A stretch of 64,000 nt of DNA from Pantoea agglomerans. Its GTDB lineage: Bacteria; Pseudomonadota; Gammaproteobacteria; Enterobacterales; Enterobacteriaceae. The first letter of the stretch is position 1; each line of letters starts with the position of its first letter. Below the pieces are notes generated by a model. The model was not told where the DNA came from and did no database searches. It was given only the letters and a program-made list of their open reading frames with translations. The stretch is from positions 2,356,001-2,420,000 of the forward strand of contig NZ_CP083809.1 of assembly GCF_020149765.1 (NCBI RefSeq), in the 5' to 3' direction. Shown one piece after another: positions 7,756 to 17,115 of the stretch. Both the position numbers and the translations under genes were made by a program.

Positions 7756-8982
7756 ATGATGAAACCTCAATTTGACCTGCTCCAGTCTGGCGCCGGCGCG
7801 CCGATAAAAATGTGGACACAAGGTGTCCCCGTCGAGCCAGAAGCCAGACTGCAGCTGCTGAATACGGGCAGCATGCCGTTTATTTTTAAACACATGGCCG
7901 TTATGCCCGATGTGCACCTGGGTAAAGGCTCCACGATTGGCAGCGTGATCCCGACGCTAGGCGCCATTATTCCGGCGGCCGTCGGCGTCGATATCGGCTG
8001 CGGTATGATTGCAGTACGCACCTCTCTGGTCGCCGCCGATTTACCTGACAGCCTGCTGGGCCTGCGCAGCGCCATCGAGCAAGCCGTGCCGCACGGGCGC
8101 AGCAGCAGCCGCGGTAAACGGGATAAGGGAGCATGGCACGAGACGCCGCCTGATGTTGATGCGCACTGGTCGCAGCTGGCCGGACGGTTTAAGCGCCTGA
8201 CGGAGCGCTATCCGCAGCTGCTGAAAACCAATAACCACCAGCATCTGGGGACGCTCGGCACAGGCAACCACTTTATCGAGATCTGCCTCGACCAGGCCGA
8301 TCGGGTCTGGGTGATGCTGCACAGCGGCTCGCGCGGCGTGGGCAATGCGATCGGCACGCTGTTTATTACGCTGGCGCAGAAAGATATGCAGCAGCATATT
8401 GCCCATCTTCCCGATCGCAATCTCGCCTATTTCCGGGAAGGCAGCCGTCATTATGACGACTATCTGGAAGCGGTAGGCTGGGCGCAGGATTATGCGCACC
8501 ACAACCGCGAGGTGATGATGAATCGGGTGCTGGCAGCGCTGTCCGCCACCATTACCAAACCCTTCGCCACCCATCAGGAGGCGGTGAACTGCCATCACAA
8601 CTATGTGCAGAAAGAGAAGCACTTCAATCAGCAGGTATTGATTACGCGCAAGGGAGCGGTGTCGGCACAGCAGGGCGAGATGGGCATTATTCCCGGCTCG
8701 ATGGGCGCCAAAAGCTTTATCGTTCGCGGACTGGGCAATGAAGAGAGCTTCTGCTCATGCAGCCACGGCGCGGGACGCACCATGAGCCGCACCGCCGCTA
8801 AAAATCGTTTCACCCTCGACGATCAGATCCGCGCCACGGCCCACGTTGAGTGCCGTAAAGATCGTGACGTCATAGATGAAATACCCATGGCTTACAAAGA
8901 CATTGATGCCGTTATGGCTGCGCAGTCCTCGCTGGTAGAGATCGTTCACACGCTGCGCCAGGTGGTCTGCGTTAAAGGATAA
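7756..8982 (+). CDS. rtcB: RNA-splicing ligase RtcB
   Basis: The GTP- and Mn2+-dependent ligase that joins RNA 2',3'-cyclic phosphate (or 3'-phosphate) ends to 5'-OH ends. Metal-site motifs are present: MPDVHLGKGSTIG, the VGVDIGCGM cysteine motif, LGTLGTGNHFIE and the guanylylated His in CSCSHGAGRTMSR. At about 408 residues it equals the E. coli protein. The frame opens at 7720, but that ATG overlaps the sigma54 promoter, so the ATG at 7756 (or 7759) is chosen. It is followed 13 bp later by the rlaP-like gene. RtcA, the cyclase partner in E. coli, is not present. Confidence 0.96.
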   Translation: MMKPQFDLLQSGAGAPIKMWTQGVPVEPEARLQLLNTGSMPFIFKHMAVMPDVHLGKGSTIGSVIPTLGAIIPAAVGVDIGCGMIAVRTSLVAADLPDSLLGLRSAIEQAVPHGRSSSRGKRDKGAWHETPPDVDAHWSQLAGRFKRLTERYPQLLKTNNHQHLGTLGTGNHFIEICLDQADRVWVMLHSGSRGVGNAIGTLFITLAQKDMQQHIAHLPDRNLAYFREGSRHYDDYLEAVGWAQDYAHHNREVMMNRVLAALSATITKPFATHQEAVNCHHNYVQKEKHFNQQVLITRKGAVSAQQGEMGIIPGSMGAKSFIVRGLGNEESFCSCSHGAGRTMSRTAAKNRFTLDDQIRATAHVECRKDRDVIDEIPMAYKDIDAVMAAQSSLVEIVHTLRQVVCVKG

Positions 8983-8995
8983 AAGGGAGAGCAGG

Positions 8996-9799
8996 ATGAA
9001 GATAGAAACGGGATTACATGGGGTCGATGAGTCAATGCGCGCCCGCGTTCGTGCGGTTCTGGCGCAGACGGAAGCCGAGCACGATGTCCGGATAGTGTTC
9101 GCCTGCGAATCAGGCAGCCGGGGCTGGGGATTCGCCTCGCCGGACAGCGATTATGACGTGCGTTTTCTCTACGTGCATAAACCTGAGTGGTACCTGCGCG
9201 TTGAGTCGCCGCGCGACGTTATCGAAAAGCCTGTCGATGCCGAACTCGACGTATGCGGCTGGGAGTGGCGCAAGGCGCTGGGTCTGTTAAAGCGTGCCAA
9301 CCCGACGCTGATCGACTGGCTCGATTCGCCTGTTATCTATCAGCAGGATGAGGAGCTTATGGCTGACTTGCGGACGATGGGCGATCGTTTCTTTTCGCCC
9401 GAGCGGGCGCGCTGGCACTACCGCTCGATGGCCCACAAGAACTTCCATCACTATTTGCAGAGCGATGAAGTCAGGCTGAAAAAGTACTTTTATGTGCTGC
9501 GTCCGCTGCTGGCGGTACGCTGGATAGAAGCGGGCAAAGGCGCGCCGCCTATGCGCTTCGATCGGCTGCTAGAGGGAACCGTGCAGGCGGGACCGCTACT
9601 CGAGGATATTGCTGAACTGCTTAGCGCCAAACAGCGCGCCGGCGAGGCGCAGTTTGGGCCACGCCGCCCGGTGCTGCATGCCTTTATCGAGCATGAGCTG
9701 TTGCGTGCTGAAGTGACGCTCGCTCCGCCGCCACACAAAAATGATGATGCGCTGCTGGATGCGCTGCTGTTTAAAACCGTGATGGGCAAGGCTGCTTAA
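8996..9799 (+). CDS. RlaP-type nucleotidyltransferase linked to RNA repair
   Basis: A 267-residue DNA polymerase beta-superfamily nucleotidyltransferase. The active-site signature is GSRGWGF (residues 40-46) followed by DSDYD (50-54), giving the paired metal-binding acidic residues; a third Asp is in AELDVCGWEWRKALGLL. Proteins of this kind (PF10127, RlaP) have been described next to RtcB and are proposed to add or trim nucleotides on RNA ends during repair. An AGGGAGAGCAGG stretch precedes the ATG. The 13-bp spacing from rtcB indicates one operon under RtcR and sigma54. Family and linkage are clear; substrate is inferred. Confidence 0.85.
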   Translation: MKIETGLHGVDESMRARVRAVLAQTEAEHDVRIVFACESGSRGWGFASPDSDYDVRFLYVHKPEWYLRVESPRDVIEKPVDAELDVCGWEWRKALGLLKRANPTLIDWLDSPVIYQQDEELMADLRTMGDRFFSPERARWHYRSMAHKNFHHYLQSDEVRLKKYFYVLRPLLAVRWIEAGKGAPPMRFDRLLEGTVQAGPLLEDIAELLSAKQRAGEAQFGPRRPVLHAFIEHELLRAEVTLAPPPHKNDDALLDALLFKTVMGKAA

Positions 9800-10100
9800 A
9801 AGGGAATACACGTCTCGAACAGACTGATGGGCAGGCACACCCCCTGCCCTGGGATAATAACCTGCTGCCATCTCAGCCTTTGGGCGAGTCGGACGCACTA
9901 TTCCGGGCATCTGGTGCGCCTGAAGGCACGATGATTTATCACTTCAGAGGGCCTTTACTTAAAGCAGCACTTCGGCGTCCAGTAATAAGAAACCGGCAAA
10001 TGGCGCTCAATGCTCTTGAAGCATGGCCCCTGCGAAGAAGTGCAGCAAAAACTGCAGGGGCTGCAGGATCCCCTGCGCCTGAACGGCTCACCAACAGGTA
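9800..10100 (+). ncRNA. Possible structured RNA downstream of rtcB-rlaP
   Basis: Three hundred bases after the rlaP stop contain no convincing gene; a 73-codon frame at 9880-10101 has no ribosome site and an unprotein-like sequence. Short inverted repeats are frequent: GGGCAG/CTGCCC at about 9829-9849, GTGC/GCAC at about 9913-9928, and GCAGGGG/CCCCTGC at about 10053-10075. A Rho-independent terminator closes the stretch. In Salmonella the rtc operon is joined to Y-RNA genes, so an operon-borne RNA is conceivable, but no Ro (rsr) gene is here and no known RNA family was recognised. Confidence 0.3.
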
Positions 10101-10127
10101 AAGCCCGCTTTCTGCGGGCTTTTATTT
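10101..10127 (+). terminator. Terminator of the rtcB operon
   Basis: AAGCCCGC and GCGGGCTT form an 8-bp stem around five bases, followed by TTTATTT. It lies 300 bp beyond the last gene of the operon and would also close any RNA made from that gap. Confidence 0.8.
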
Positions 10128-10157
10128 AAGCGTGGGGTGCAGCTGCGCAGCCCGCGT

Positions 10158-10364
10158 TTAAGGCTTAACCAGACGGATCGCGTGCTCCAGCATCCGCTGC
10201 TCATCGCGTTCGCTGTGGGAACGGTGCTGCCGCGCACGTTTCAGCAGCGCGGAAATCTCTTCCCGTTTGGTCTCATGGCCCGATTCGGCCAGCACCACCA
10301 CCGCATCGCCAATAACCCGGCAGACTTCGTCGTAATCCTCTTCATTTAATGCATCGCGCTTCAT
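10158..10364 (-). CDS. YmgB/AriR-type small regulatory protein
   Basis: A 68-residue helical protein. The pattern VIGDAVVVLAESGHETKREEISALLKRARQ followed by DEQRMLEHAIRLV is that of the YmgB/AriR family, small three-helix proteins (YcgZ, YmgA, AriR, YmgC) that in E. coli feed into the Rcs phosphorelay and affect biofilm and acid resistance. The ATG at 10364 follows GGAGGAACG, a strong site; longer in-frame starts lack one. Three further genes of this type stand at 33.9-34.9 kb. The family call rests on pattern only. Confidence 0.6.
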   Translation of the reverse strand: MKRDALNEEDYDEVCRVIGDAVVVLAESGHETKREEISALLKRARQHRSHSERDEQRMLEHAIRLVKP

Positions 10365-10527
10365 CGTTCCTCCTGCCGGCCCAGCCGCTCGTGAAAAAGA
10401 GTACTCAGAAACAGTAGTCAGGATCGTGGCGCGCCGCAAACCTGCCGCTGGCGCAACAGCATCGGAGGCTCAGGGCTTTATTTGCCGCCGGCGCGGCCAC
10501 TCTGCAGAGCGCTGCGCCGGCGGTGCC

Positions 10528-12492
10528 TTACCGGCGGGTGGAGAGCGTTTGCAGCACCTTCAGCTCCGCCACGGCCTCCTGCATGGCGTCCATGCCGGCG
10601 GTCAGGGTGCGCAGGCTATCCAGCTGTTTCGTCATGTCTGCGCGCTCCTCGCGCGTACGATGGCTCATTGCCGCGATGGTATCGGCAGCCTGAATGCTGC
10701 GCTCCGCCATATCGGTGGCGGTTTGCACCGTGTTGGTCGCCACGTCGCGAATGCGTGAAATGGTGCTCACCGCATCGCTGATATTGCTCGCCGTCGCTTC
10801 CGCCTGCTCTTTGGATGAGTGGGCCAGACGGCGCACTTCGCCCGCCACCACGGCAAATCCCCTGCCCGCCTCGCCCGCGCGCGCCGCTTCAACCGCCGCA
10901 TTAAGCGCCAGAATATTGGTCTGGAAGGCGATGTTGCTGATGCCATGGGTGATGACGTTGATGCCGTTTGAGATCTCTTCCAGATCGTCCAGCCCCTCGC
11001 CTAAACGGCCCTGCGCCTGCTGGCTCTCTTTGGCGATATCGCTGATGGCGCGGATGGTGCTTTCGGCCATGGTGAGCGCTTCGCTCTGGCTCTGGGTCGC
11101 CGCTTCCAGCACCGGCAGCGCCTGCACGATAGGCGCCAGCTCCTGCTGATAGTTCACCACGCGCGCCAGCACGCCTGACTGCACGCGGTTCAACGCCTCC
11201 CAGCGACGCAGGGCGCGCTGGGCGTAGTGTGCCGCATAGCTGGCATACTCCACGGGAAATTGCGCCATCGCATTGGCGTCGTGATTAAAGAACACCAGCG
11301 CAGAAAGGGTCTGGTTAATCGGCACGCCAAGGATCTCGCCGAAGCTGGAGAAGCCGGCAGCGGGAATGCCTTTAAAAAAGTGGGCGTCATGCAGCCGATC
11401 GGCGTTGCCTACGCGACGCAGTATGCAGTCGTTCATCAGGATCGCCGCCGGTTTGCCGTGACGCCCGGTAAATGCCTGCCAGTCGCGCAGTGTAGCCTGC
11501 TTGAAATCGGTTTCGCGCATCAGGTAGAGCCGGTCGCCAAATTCCAGGTCGCAGAAAAACTGCACGCTGCCGCTCGCTATTTTCGCGACGGAGCGAATAA
11601 AAAATGCCTCCCCCACTTTCACGGCGAAGGTCAGCCCTTTCAGCCGCTCGGTAAGCTGCTGTTCGTTGCACTCCAGATATTGCGCCAGCGCCTGCGTAAA
11701 CGGCTGCTGCTGCCCCTGCTGATTAAACACCGAGGTCAGGGTGCGGGTCACCGGATCGGCTTCCGCAATAAGCCAGCTCTTATTCAGCGGCTCAAAGTTC
11801 TGGCTTTTAAAGGGCGCAAAGGATTTGCCCGCCGCCATACGGCAGAAAACGATAACCGCTTTCCCCTGCAGCACGCGACCGCCGACGCCAATCCAGGTGC
11901 CGTCGAAGGTGACTCGCCCGCCCGCAGAGCCGCCGATGGCCAGGCAGGGAAAGCGGCCGCTGTTGTACCAGGCCTGCATCAAAAATCCCTCCGACGCCGA
12001 AAGCCCGTCGCAGTAGATCATGGCGAAGGTGCGATCGGCAGAGAGCGGCATACGCAGCTTCAGCGCGGCCAGCTCCTGCTCAATCGCGCTGATGCGATCG
12101 GTCGCCGTGTGGGTGTCATTGAGGTGCAGGTCGACGATATGGGTTTCATGTTCCGCAATCAGGCTGCGGGGCAACCAGAGCCAGCTCCCTTCCTGACCAT
12201 CCCCTTTGCAGTAGGTTGTCTCTCTGCCGCTGGCGCTGAGGGCGCCGTTAGAGGAGAGCGTAATGACGGTTAAATCCGCTGAGGTAAAGCGTTGCCACGC
12301 CTGACTGACTTTCTGGAAATCAGCCTCTGGCGGCACGAACGTCAGCAGTACCCCCGCCGCGCGCGGGCTGAGACCTGCCGCAGAGAGCGAGGCCGGCAGA
12401 CTCTCACAGTTAAAAATGCCGTTAGCGGGCTGAGAGGCGCCGGCAAAACGTGAACCGAGTAGACTTTTACCCATTGTCTTAAAAGCAGACAT
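10528..12492 (-). CDS. Soluble chemoreceptor with FIST sensor domain
   Basis: A 654-residue receptor without transmembrane segments. Residues ~30-230 fit the FIST-N domain (small-ligand sensing, with [10 protein letters not shown] and AIGGSAGG), ~240-400 fit FIST-C ([30 protein letters not shown]). The C-terminal ~240 residues are an MCP signalling helix pair; the hairpin tip at 518-557 contains [20 protein letters not shown] and [15 protein letters not shown]. It should pass a cytoplasmic chemical signal to CheA/CheW. The start [11 protein letters not shown] has no strong ribosome site; alternatives are absent. The gene stands alone with long gaps on both sides. Ligand unknown. Confidence 0.88.
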   Translation of the reverse strand: MSAFKTMGKSLLGSRFAGASQPANGIFNCESLPASLSAAGLSPRAAGVLLTFVPPEADFQKVSQAWQRFTSADLTVITLSSNGALSASGRETTYCKGDGQEGSWLWLPRSLIAEHETHIVDLHLNDTHTATDRISAIEQELAALKLRMPLSADRTFAMIYCDGLSASEGFLMQAWYNSGRFPCLAIGGSAGGRVTFDGTWIGVGGRVLQGKAVIVFCRMAAGKSFAPFKSQNFEPLNKSWLIAEADPVTRTLTSVFNQQGQQQPFTQALAQYLECNEQQLTERLKGLTFAVKVGEAFFIRSVAKIASGSVQFFCDLEFGDRLYLMRETDFKQATLRDWQAFTGRHGKPAAILMNDCILRRVGNADRLHDAHFFKGIPAAGFSSFGEILGVPINQTLSALVFFNHDANAMAQFPVEYASYAAHYAQRALRRWEALNRVQSGVLARVVNYQQELAPIVQALPVLEAATQSQSEALTMAESTIRAISDIAKESQQAQGRLGEGLDDLEEISNGINVITHGISNIAFQTNILALNAAVEAARAGEAGRGFAVVAGEVRRLAHSSKEQAEATASNISDAVSTISRIRDVATNTVQTATDMAERSIQAADTIAAMSHRTREERADMTKQLDSLRTLTAGMDAMQEAVAELKVLQTLSTRR

Positions 12493-12926
12493 ATTATTAT
12501 TTCCACTGTAATTAAAAAGCGTGCATAGGCTGGTGTTGTAAAAAAGAGGGCTAAAAGCAGGTCCGTTCGCAATCAGTACTCATGATCCCTGGTCAGCATC
12601 AAAAGATGAGCTGAGCAGGGGTTATCGACTCATCTAGCCAGAGCTTCAGCAATTACTGTGATTGGTCTCACTGATAAGAGGAGTTAAATGTGCACAGGGA
12701 GAGCAGGCCGTGCGTTATTTCAGCACTAACTTCCGCATTTAATTGTCTGCGTTGCGCTTTCCCTTATATTTCGCTGCAACAAAGAGTCTTCACATCATAA
12801 GCTGACGAATTAAACAGTCTGGCTACATTTATCTTGCCGCAGCCAAATAATAAATTTATTACTATTTAATCACTTATATTCAACAGCGTTTCAGGGTGTT
12901 AATAAAAACCATTACAGGGATAAAGT
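12493..12926. other. Intergenic gap between divergent genes
   Basis: This AT-rich gap of 434 bp lies between the divergently transcribed chemoreceptor and MFS genes and should hold both promoters. No reading frame with a ribosome site, no hairpin with a T tract and no recognised operator was seen. Confidence 0.6.
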
Positions 12927-14180
12927 ATGCCGACTAAACACGCCGCTGCCGCACGGCCAGAACCCGGTCTGTTCCAGACGCTAAAATCCTTTCCGGCGGC
13001 TGTCCATGCGCTGCTTTTTTTTACGCTGGTTATACGATTTAGCTATTTTATGGCATGGCCGTTTATCGCCGTGATCATGACGCAAAATTATCACCTGTCG
13101 CCAGTCGCCATTGGCGTGGCGATGACCGGCAGCGCGCTGTTTTCGGTAGTGCTGGGCATGTATGGCGGGCAGATATCGGACCGGCTCGGCCGGCGCGTGA
13201 TCCTTCTGCTGGGCTGCGCCTTTTCCGCGCTGGGATATATTATCCTGGCGCAGGCCGCCGGGCTGGGGCTGTTTATCGTCGGCCTTATGATTACGGGCGT
13301 CTCCTTTGCGTGGGTCGATCCCCCTTTGCGCGCGCTGATGAGTGATTTGCTGGGCGATCGTCGTCGCCGTGCGCTGGCGCTGCAAATGCGCTACTACCTG
13401 ATCAACGTCGCGGCGGTATTTGGTCCGCTGGTGGGGATCGCCTTTGGCCTGACCTCTCAGAAGGGAACCTTTCTGCTAACCGGGCTGAGCTACCTGCCTT
13501 TTTTCGCTTACGTGCTGCTGTTTATCCCGTCCGGTAAATTGCTGAGCGAGCAGCAGGCTGGCAGCGAGCCGTCGGTTAAGCTGACCGAGATGATGGGTAT
13601 TATCGCCGGGGATAAGACCTTTATTGCGGCGCTGCTGTGCAGCATTTTATGCAGCGTGGTGTTTATCCATTACGAAGCCATACTGCCCCAGTACCTGCTG
13701 CTGCTTGACGGCAACGGGGCAGTGAAACTCATCACCATGATACTGGTGACAAATGCCTGTACCGTGCTGGTGTTTCAGACATTTATCGTGCGCTTTATGG
13801 CACAGATGAACCTGCCGAAACGCATTCTTCTGGGCGGCATGATTTTTGCCCTGTCGCAGCTCTGCTTTTTTGCCCTGCGCTCAACGGAAATCTGGCTGTG
13901 GCTGACGGTCACTGGCATCTTCAGCCTGGGAGAAGCGATTCTTATGCCGAACCTGAACATTCTGCTCGATCAGCTGGCGCCGGCCAGGCATCGCGGCGCT
14001 TACCTGGGCGCCTCGATGCTGACGACGCTGGGGATCGCTGCCGGCCCCTTGATCGGCGGCGTGATGCTGGCGCTGACCGGCGCGGGCGTCTTTATCTGCA
14101 CCGCCCTACTCAGCCTGATGCTGTGCGCCATTATTTTCGCCTTCAGGCGCACTATTCTGAGCCGTCTGCGGGATATATAA
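12927..14180 (+). CDS. MFS transporter (drug efflux type)
   Basis: A 417-residue major facilitator with about 12 hydrophobic segments and a cytoplasmic N-terminus (to about residue 28). The signature between TM2 and TM3 is GGQISDRLGRRVILLLG. Other typical parts are WVDPPLRALMSDLLGDRRRR and the central loop around residues 205-225. The general shape is that of DHA1-type efflux pumps; the sequence does not match E. coli MdtH. The ATG follows AGGGATAAAG. Substrate cannot be inferred and there is no neighbouring regulator. Confidence 0.82.
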   Translation: MPTKHAAAARPEPGLFQTLKSFPAAVHALLFFTLVIRFSYFMAWPFIAVIMTQNYHLSPVAIGVAMTGSALFSVVLGMYGGQISDRLGRRVILLLGCAFSALGYIILAQAAGLGLFIVGLMITGVSFAWVDPPLRALMSDLLGDRRRRALALQMRYYLINVAAVFGPLVGIAFGLTSQKGTFLLTGLSYLPFFAYVLLFIPSGKLLSEQQAGSEPSVKLTEMMGIIAGDKTFIAALLCSILCSVVFIHYEAILPQYLLLLDGNGAVKLITMILVTNACTVLVFQTFIVRFMAQMNLPKRILLGGMIFALSQLCFFALRSTEIWLWLTVTGIFSLGEAILMPNLNILLDQLAPARHRGAYLGASMLTTLGIAAGPLIGGVMLALTGAGVFICTALLSLMLCAIIFAFRRTILSRLRDI

Positions 14181-14522
14181 CATCCGCAGGTGAAAAGAAG
14201 CGGCCAAGCATAAAACCGGTCGCCGTCACCGTCAGCGTAATAAGTAAGGCGCTGGCGGATGACGCTGACGGCTTATCTCAGGGCAGGCAAGCTGCGGTAA
14301 AGCTGAAACGATTTAATCCTGCCCCCTCATCTCCCTGCGCTTTGTCTCTTTTTCCTGCACAAACCATTAGTGCCTGAGCAAAAACCTGTGACAAAGATCT
14401 GATTTATTTCACTCCTTTAACAGAAAATTGCGCCAGGTGAAGCGCATCACGTTTTCCTGCGGCGGCTATTTATACTCTTGCGCGGCATAAGCTAAATCAA
14501 TTCAGCAACAGGATGCGTAAAA
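14181..14522. other. Intergenic gap with a 10-bp inverted repeat
   Basis: This gap of 342 bp has no convincing gene. CCGTCAGCGT at 14229-14238 pairs exactly with ACGCTGACGG at 14262-14271, leaving a 23-base loop without a T tract. It may act as a stem at the end of the MFS message. The rest should hold the promoter of the following exported protein. Confidence 0.5.
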
Positions 14523-15731
14523 ATGAAATTAGCACTTTTAGCAGGTATGGTAATGGCGGCAATAAGCGGTCAGGCAGCAGCACAAACGTGGGTGCTGACC
14601 GATGCTGAAGCGGGTACCGACAAGGGAAACTGGCAGATTGACAGCAAACAGCTGAAGCTTTCTGGCGATGCCTTCAGCCTGCAGCAGAAAGTCCTGCATG
14701 GCGGCAAGCAGGAAGGCTCTAAGGTACTGACTATTACCAGCAAGAATGGCCTGACTATCGCCCTTAGCCCGACGCGCGGCATGGATCTGCTGCATGTGAA
14801 CGGCGATGGCATCCGTCTGGGCTGGGATTCGCCGGTAGATGAGGTGGTTAACCCCGCCTATATCAATCTCGAAAGCCGCAATGGATTAGGCTGGCTGGAA
14901 GGATTCAACGAAATGATGGTGCGCTGCGGCTACGAGTGGACCGGGCACCCGGTGGTCAAAGACGGCAGGATTTATACCCTGCACGGCAAAGCAGGCAATA
15001 CGCCAGCGTCACGCGTTGAGGTCACCATCGACGATAAGGCGCCCCATGAAATCCGCGTGCGCGGTCTGTTAAAAGAGCACACCTTTAAAAAAGCCAACCT
15101 GGAAACCTGGACCGAGCTACGTTACGTGCCCGGTGCGAAATCCTTTACCCTGCACGACGTGCTGACCAACCGCGGCGACTATCCGCACGATTATCAGATT
15201 ATTTATCACAGCAACTTCGGCACGCCGATTCTGGAAAAAGATGCGCGCTTTATCGCGCCGTTAAAATCGGTTTCGCCTTTTAACGACTATGCGAAAACCG
15301 GCCTGAAAACGTGGAACACCTACGGCGCACCTGCCAGAGATTTCGATGAGATGGTCTTTAACCTGGTGCCTAAGGCGGACAGCAGCGGCAAAACCCTGGC
15401 GGCAGTGATCAACAGCAAAGGCGACAAGGGTGCCTCGATTGAGTTTGATACCCACCAGCTGCCCCTGCTGACGATGTGGAAGAATACCGACACGCTGAAA
15501 CAGGGCTATGTTACCGGCATTGAGCCAGGCACCAACTACGCCTATCCGGTGACGATTGAAAAAGAGCAGGGTCGCGTCAGACAGCTCCAGCCCGGACAAA
15601 GCACCACGTTTGAGCTGACCTATACCCTGCTGAGCAGCGCCAGCGCGGTTAACGCCACCGAGCAGCGCATCAAACAGATTCAGGGGGATGAACAACCGGC
15701 GGTGGAGGAGAAACCGATCGCCGTAGAGTAA
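14523..15731 (+). CDS. Periplasmic DUF4432 family protein (galactose-mutarotase-like fold)
   Basis: A 402-residue exported protein. The signal peptide is MKLALLAGMVMAAISGQAAAQ with cleavage after AAA. The mature part has the aldose-1-epimerase-like beta-sandwich features of DUF4432: LSPTRGMDLLHVNGDGIRLGWDSP, then ESRNGLGWLEGFNEMMVRCGYEWTGHP, YHSNFGTPIL and the late GIEPGTNYAYP. The family is thought to act on sugars, but no substrate is established. Most family members are cytoplasmic, so the clear signal peptide is unusual. The last ~20 residues are acidic. It stands alone; the ATG has only a weak ribosome site. Confidence 0.82.
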   Translation: MKLALLAGMVMAAISGQAAAQTWVLTDAEAGTDKGNWQIDSKQLKLSGDAFSLQQKVLHGGKQEGSKVLTITSKNGLTIALSPTRGMDLLHVNGDGIRLGWDSPVDEVVNPAYINLESRNGLGWLEGFNEMMVRCGYEWTGHPVVKDGRIYTLHGKAGNTPASRVEVTIDDKAPHEIRVRGLLKEHTFKKANLETWTELRYVPGAKSFTLHDVLTNRGDYPHDYQIIYHSNFGTPILEKDARFIAPLKSVSPFNDYAKTGLKTWNTYGAPARDFDEMVFNLVPKADSSGKTLAAVINSKGDKGASIEFDTHQLPLLTMWKNTDTLKQGYVTGIEPGTNYAYPVTIEKEQGRVRQLQPGQSTTFELTYTLLSSASAVNATEQRIKQIQGDEQPAVEEKPIAVE

Positions 15732-15895
15732 GGCCGACGGGCGGGCCGCGATTGCCTCGGCCTGCCCTTCTCTGCTGGCCGATCTTATCCCCCAGCGTCT
15801 GGCGAATCTCCGCCTTCGCTTTAACAAATTGCGCCTGTGACTTATGGTAATTAATCCCTTATGCGATAAATTTACGCGCTCACAGGAGATGCACA

Positions 15896-16909
15896 ATGAA
15901 AGCAGTTACGCTCAAGGCACCCGGCGGCCTGGAAAACATTACCCTGTCAGATATTGCCGATCCCGGCAGGCCCGGCAAAGGCGAGATTCGGGTGGCGATT
16001 AAAGCCAGCTCGCTAAACTTCCATGATTTGATTGTGGCCAGCGGGCAGTTCCCCACCCAGGATGGCCGCATCCTGCTGTCAGATGGCGCAGGCATTGTGG
16101 AAGAAGTGGGAGAAGGCGTTGAAGCCTTCAAGGCCGGCGATGCTGTGGTCTCCACCTTTTTCCCGAACTGGCCGGCAGGCAAGCCGGTGCCCGCAGCCGG
16201 CAGCTTTGCCCATACCCCCGGCGACGGCGTTGATGGCATGGCGAGCGAATATGTCGTTCGTTCGGAAAATGCTTTTACCCACGCGCCGCAAGGCTGGAGC
16301 CATACCGAGTCGGCGACCATCACCACCTCAGCCCTGACGGCCTGGCGCGCGCTGGTCACGGATGGCCAGCTGAAAGCGGGTGAAACGGTGCTGGTGCAGG
16401 GAACCGGCGGCGTCTCTGTCGCGGCCCTGCAGATTGCTAAAGCGATGGGCGCCAGGGTGATTGCCACCTCTTCCTCCGATGAAAAGCTCGCCGCCGTGCG
16501 GGCGCTGGGTGCCGATGAAACCATTAACTACAAAACCACGCCGCAGTGGGGCGATAAAGCGCTCGCACTGACGCAGGGATTCGGGGTCGATCACGTGGTG
16601 GAGGTAGGCGGTCCGGCCACCCTGAACGAATCCCTGAAAGCGGTCAAAGTCGGCGGCCATATTGCGCAGATAGGCATTCTTTCCGGCGACAAGGCGGACA
16701 TCTCGGTGCTCGCTCTTCTGGCGAAGCAGGTGCAGCTTAAAGGCCTGATTGTGGCCAGCCGCCAGGATCAGATCGATTTTGTTAAGGCGCTGGAGATGAT
16801 GGGCAAGAAGCCGGTGATTGACCGCACCTTTAACTATGCCGAGCTTAGCGAAGCCTTTCGTTACCAGCAGAGCGGCGCCCATCTGGGCAAAATCTGCGTC
16901 ACCTGGTGA
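15896..16909 (+). CDS. Zinc-independent MDR-family NAD(P)-dependent alcohol dehydrogenase
   Basis: A 337-residue medium-chain dehydrogenase/reductase. The N-terminal GroES-like domain has SLNFHDLIVASGQFP and LLSDGAGIVEEVGEGV; the Rossmann domain begins VLVQGTGGVSVAALQIAKAMGARVIAT and later DHVVEVGGPATLNES. Residues that bind catalytic and structural zinc in classical alcohol dehydrogenases are absent, so it is closer to quinone-oxidoreductase-like members. ATG 15896 follows ACAGGAGATG at good spacing. Substrate unknown. No operon partner on either side. Confidence 0.87.
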   Translation: MKAVTLKAPGGLENITLSDIADPGRPGKGEIRVAIKASSLNFHDLIVASGQFPTQDGRILLSDGAGIVEEVGEGVEAFKAGDAVVSTFFPNWPAGKPVPAAGSFAHTPGDGVDGMASEYVVRSENAFTHAPQGWSHTESATITTSALTAWRALVTDGQLKAGETVLVQGTGGVSVAALQIAKAMGARVIATSSSDEKLAAVRALGADETINYKTTPQWGDKALALTQGFGVDHVVEVGGPATLNESLKAVKVGGHIAQIGILSGDKADISVLALLAKQVQLKGLIVASRQDQIDFVKALEMMGKKPVIDRTFNYAELSEAFRYQQSGAHLGKICVTW

Positions 16910-17115
16910 TGAGGTGGCGATAGGGAGACTTCCGCTTATCGCCCCTCTGTAACGGCGCCAGCACGAGCCTTTTGTCGGGTCGTGCTGGCGATGATTATTC
17001 GCCTGCCCGCACGTATCTACCTTATCCCGCGCCATTAACCCGCTTCGCCGCGGGCCACGTCAGACTGACAGGTTATCTACGCAGAGAAAATCAGGAATAG
17101 TGAAAAGGAAAAGAG

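Noticed and set aside
9810..9830. tRNA-like T-arm (GTCT-CGAAC-AGAC) after rlaP
   Set aside because: No acceptor, D or anticodon arms can be drawn around it; not a tRNA.
9880..10101. 73-codon frame after the rlaP-type gene
   Set aside because: No ribosome site, Arg/Ala-rich random-looking sequence, and it runs through hairpins up to the terminator; treated as non-coding.
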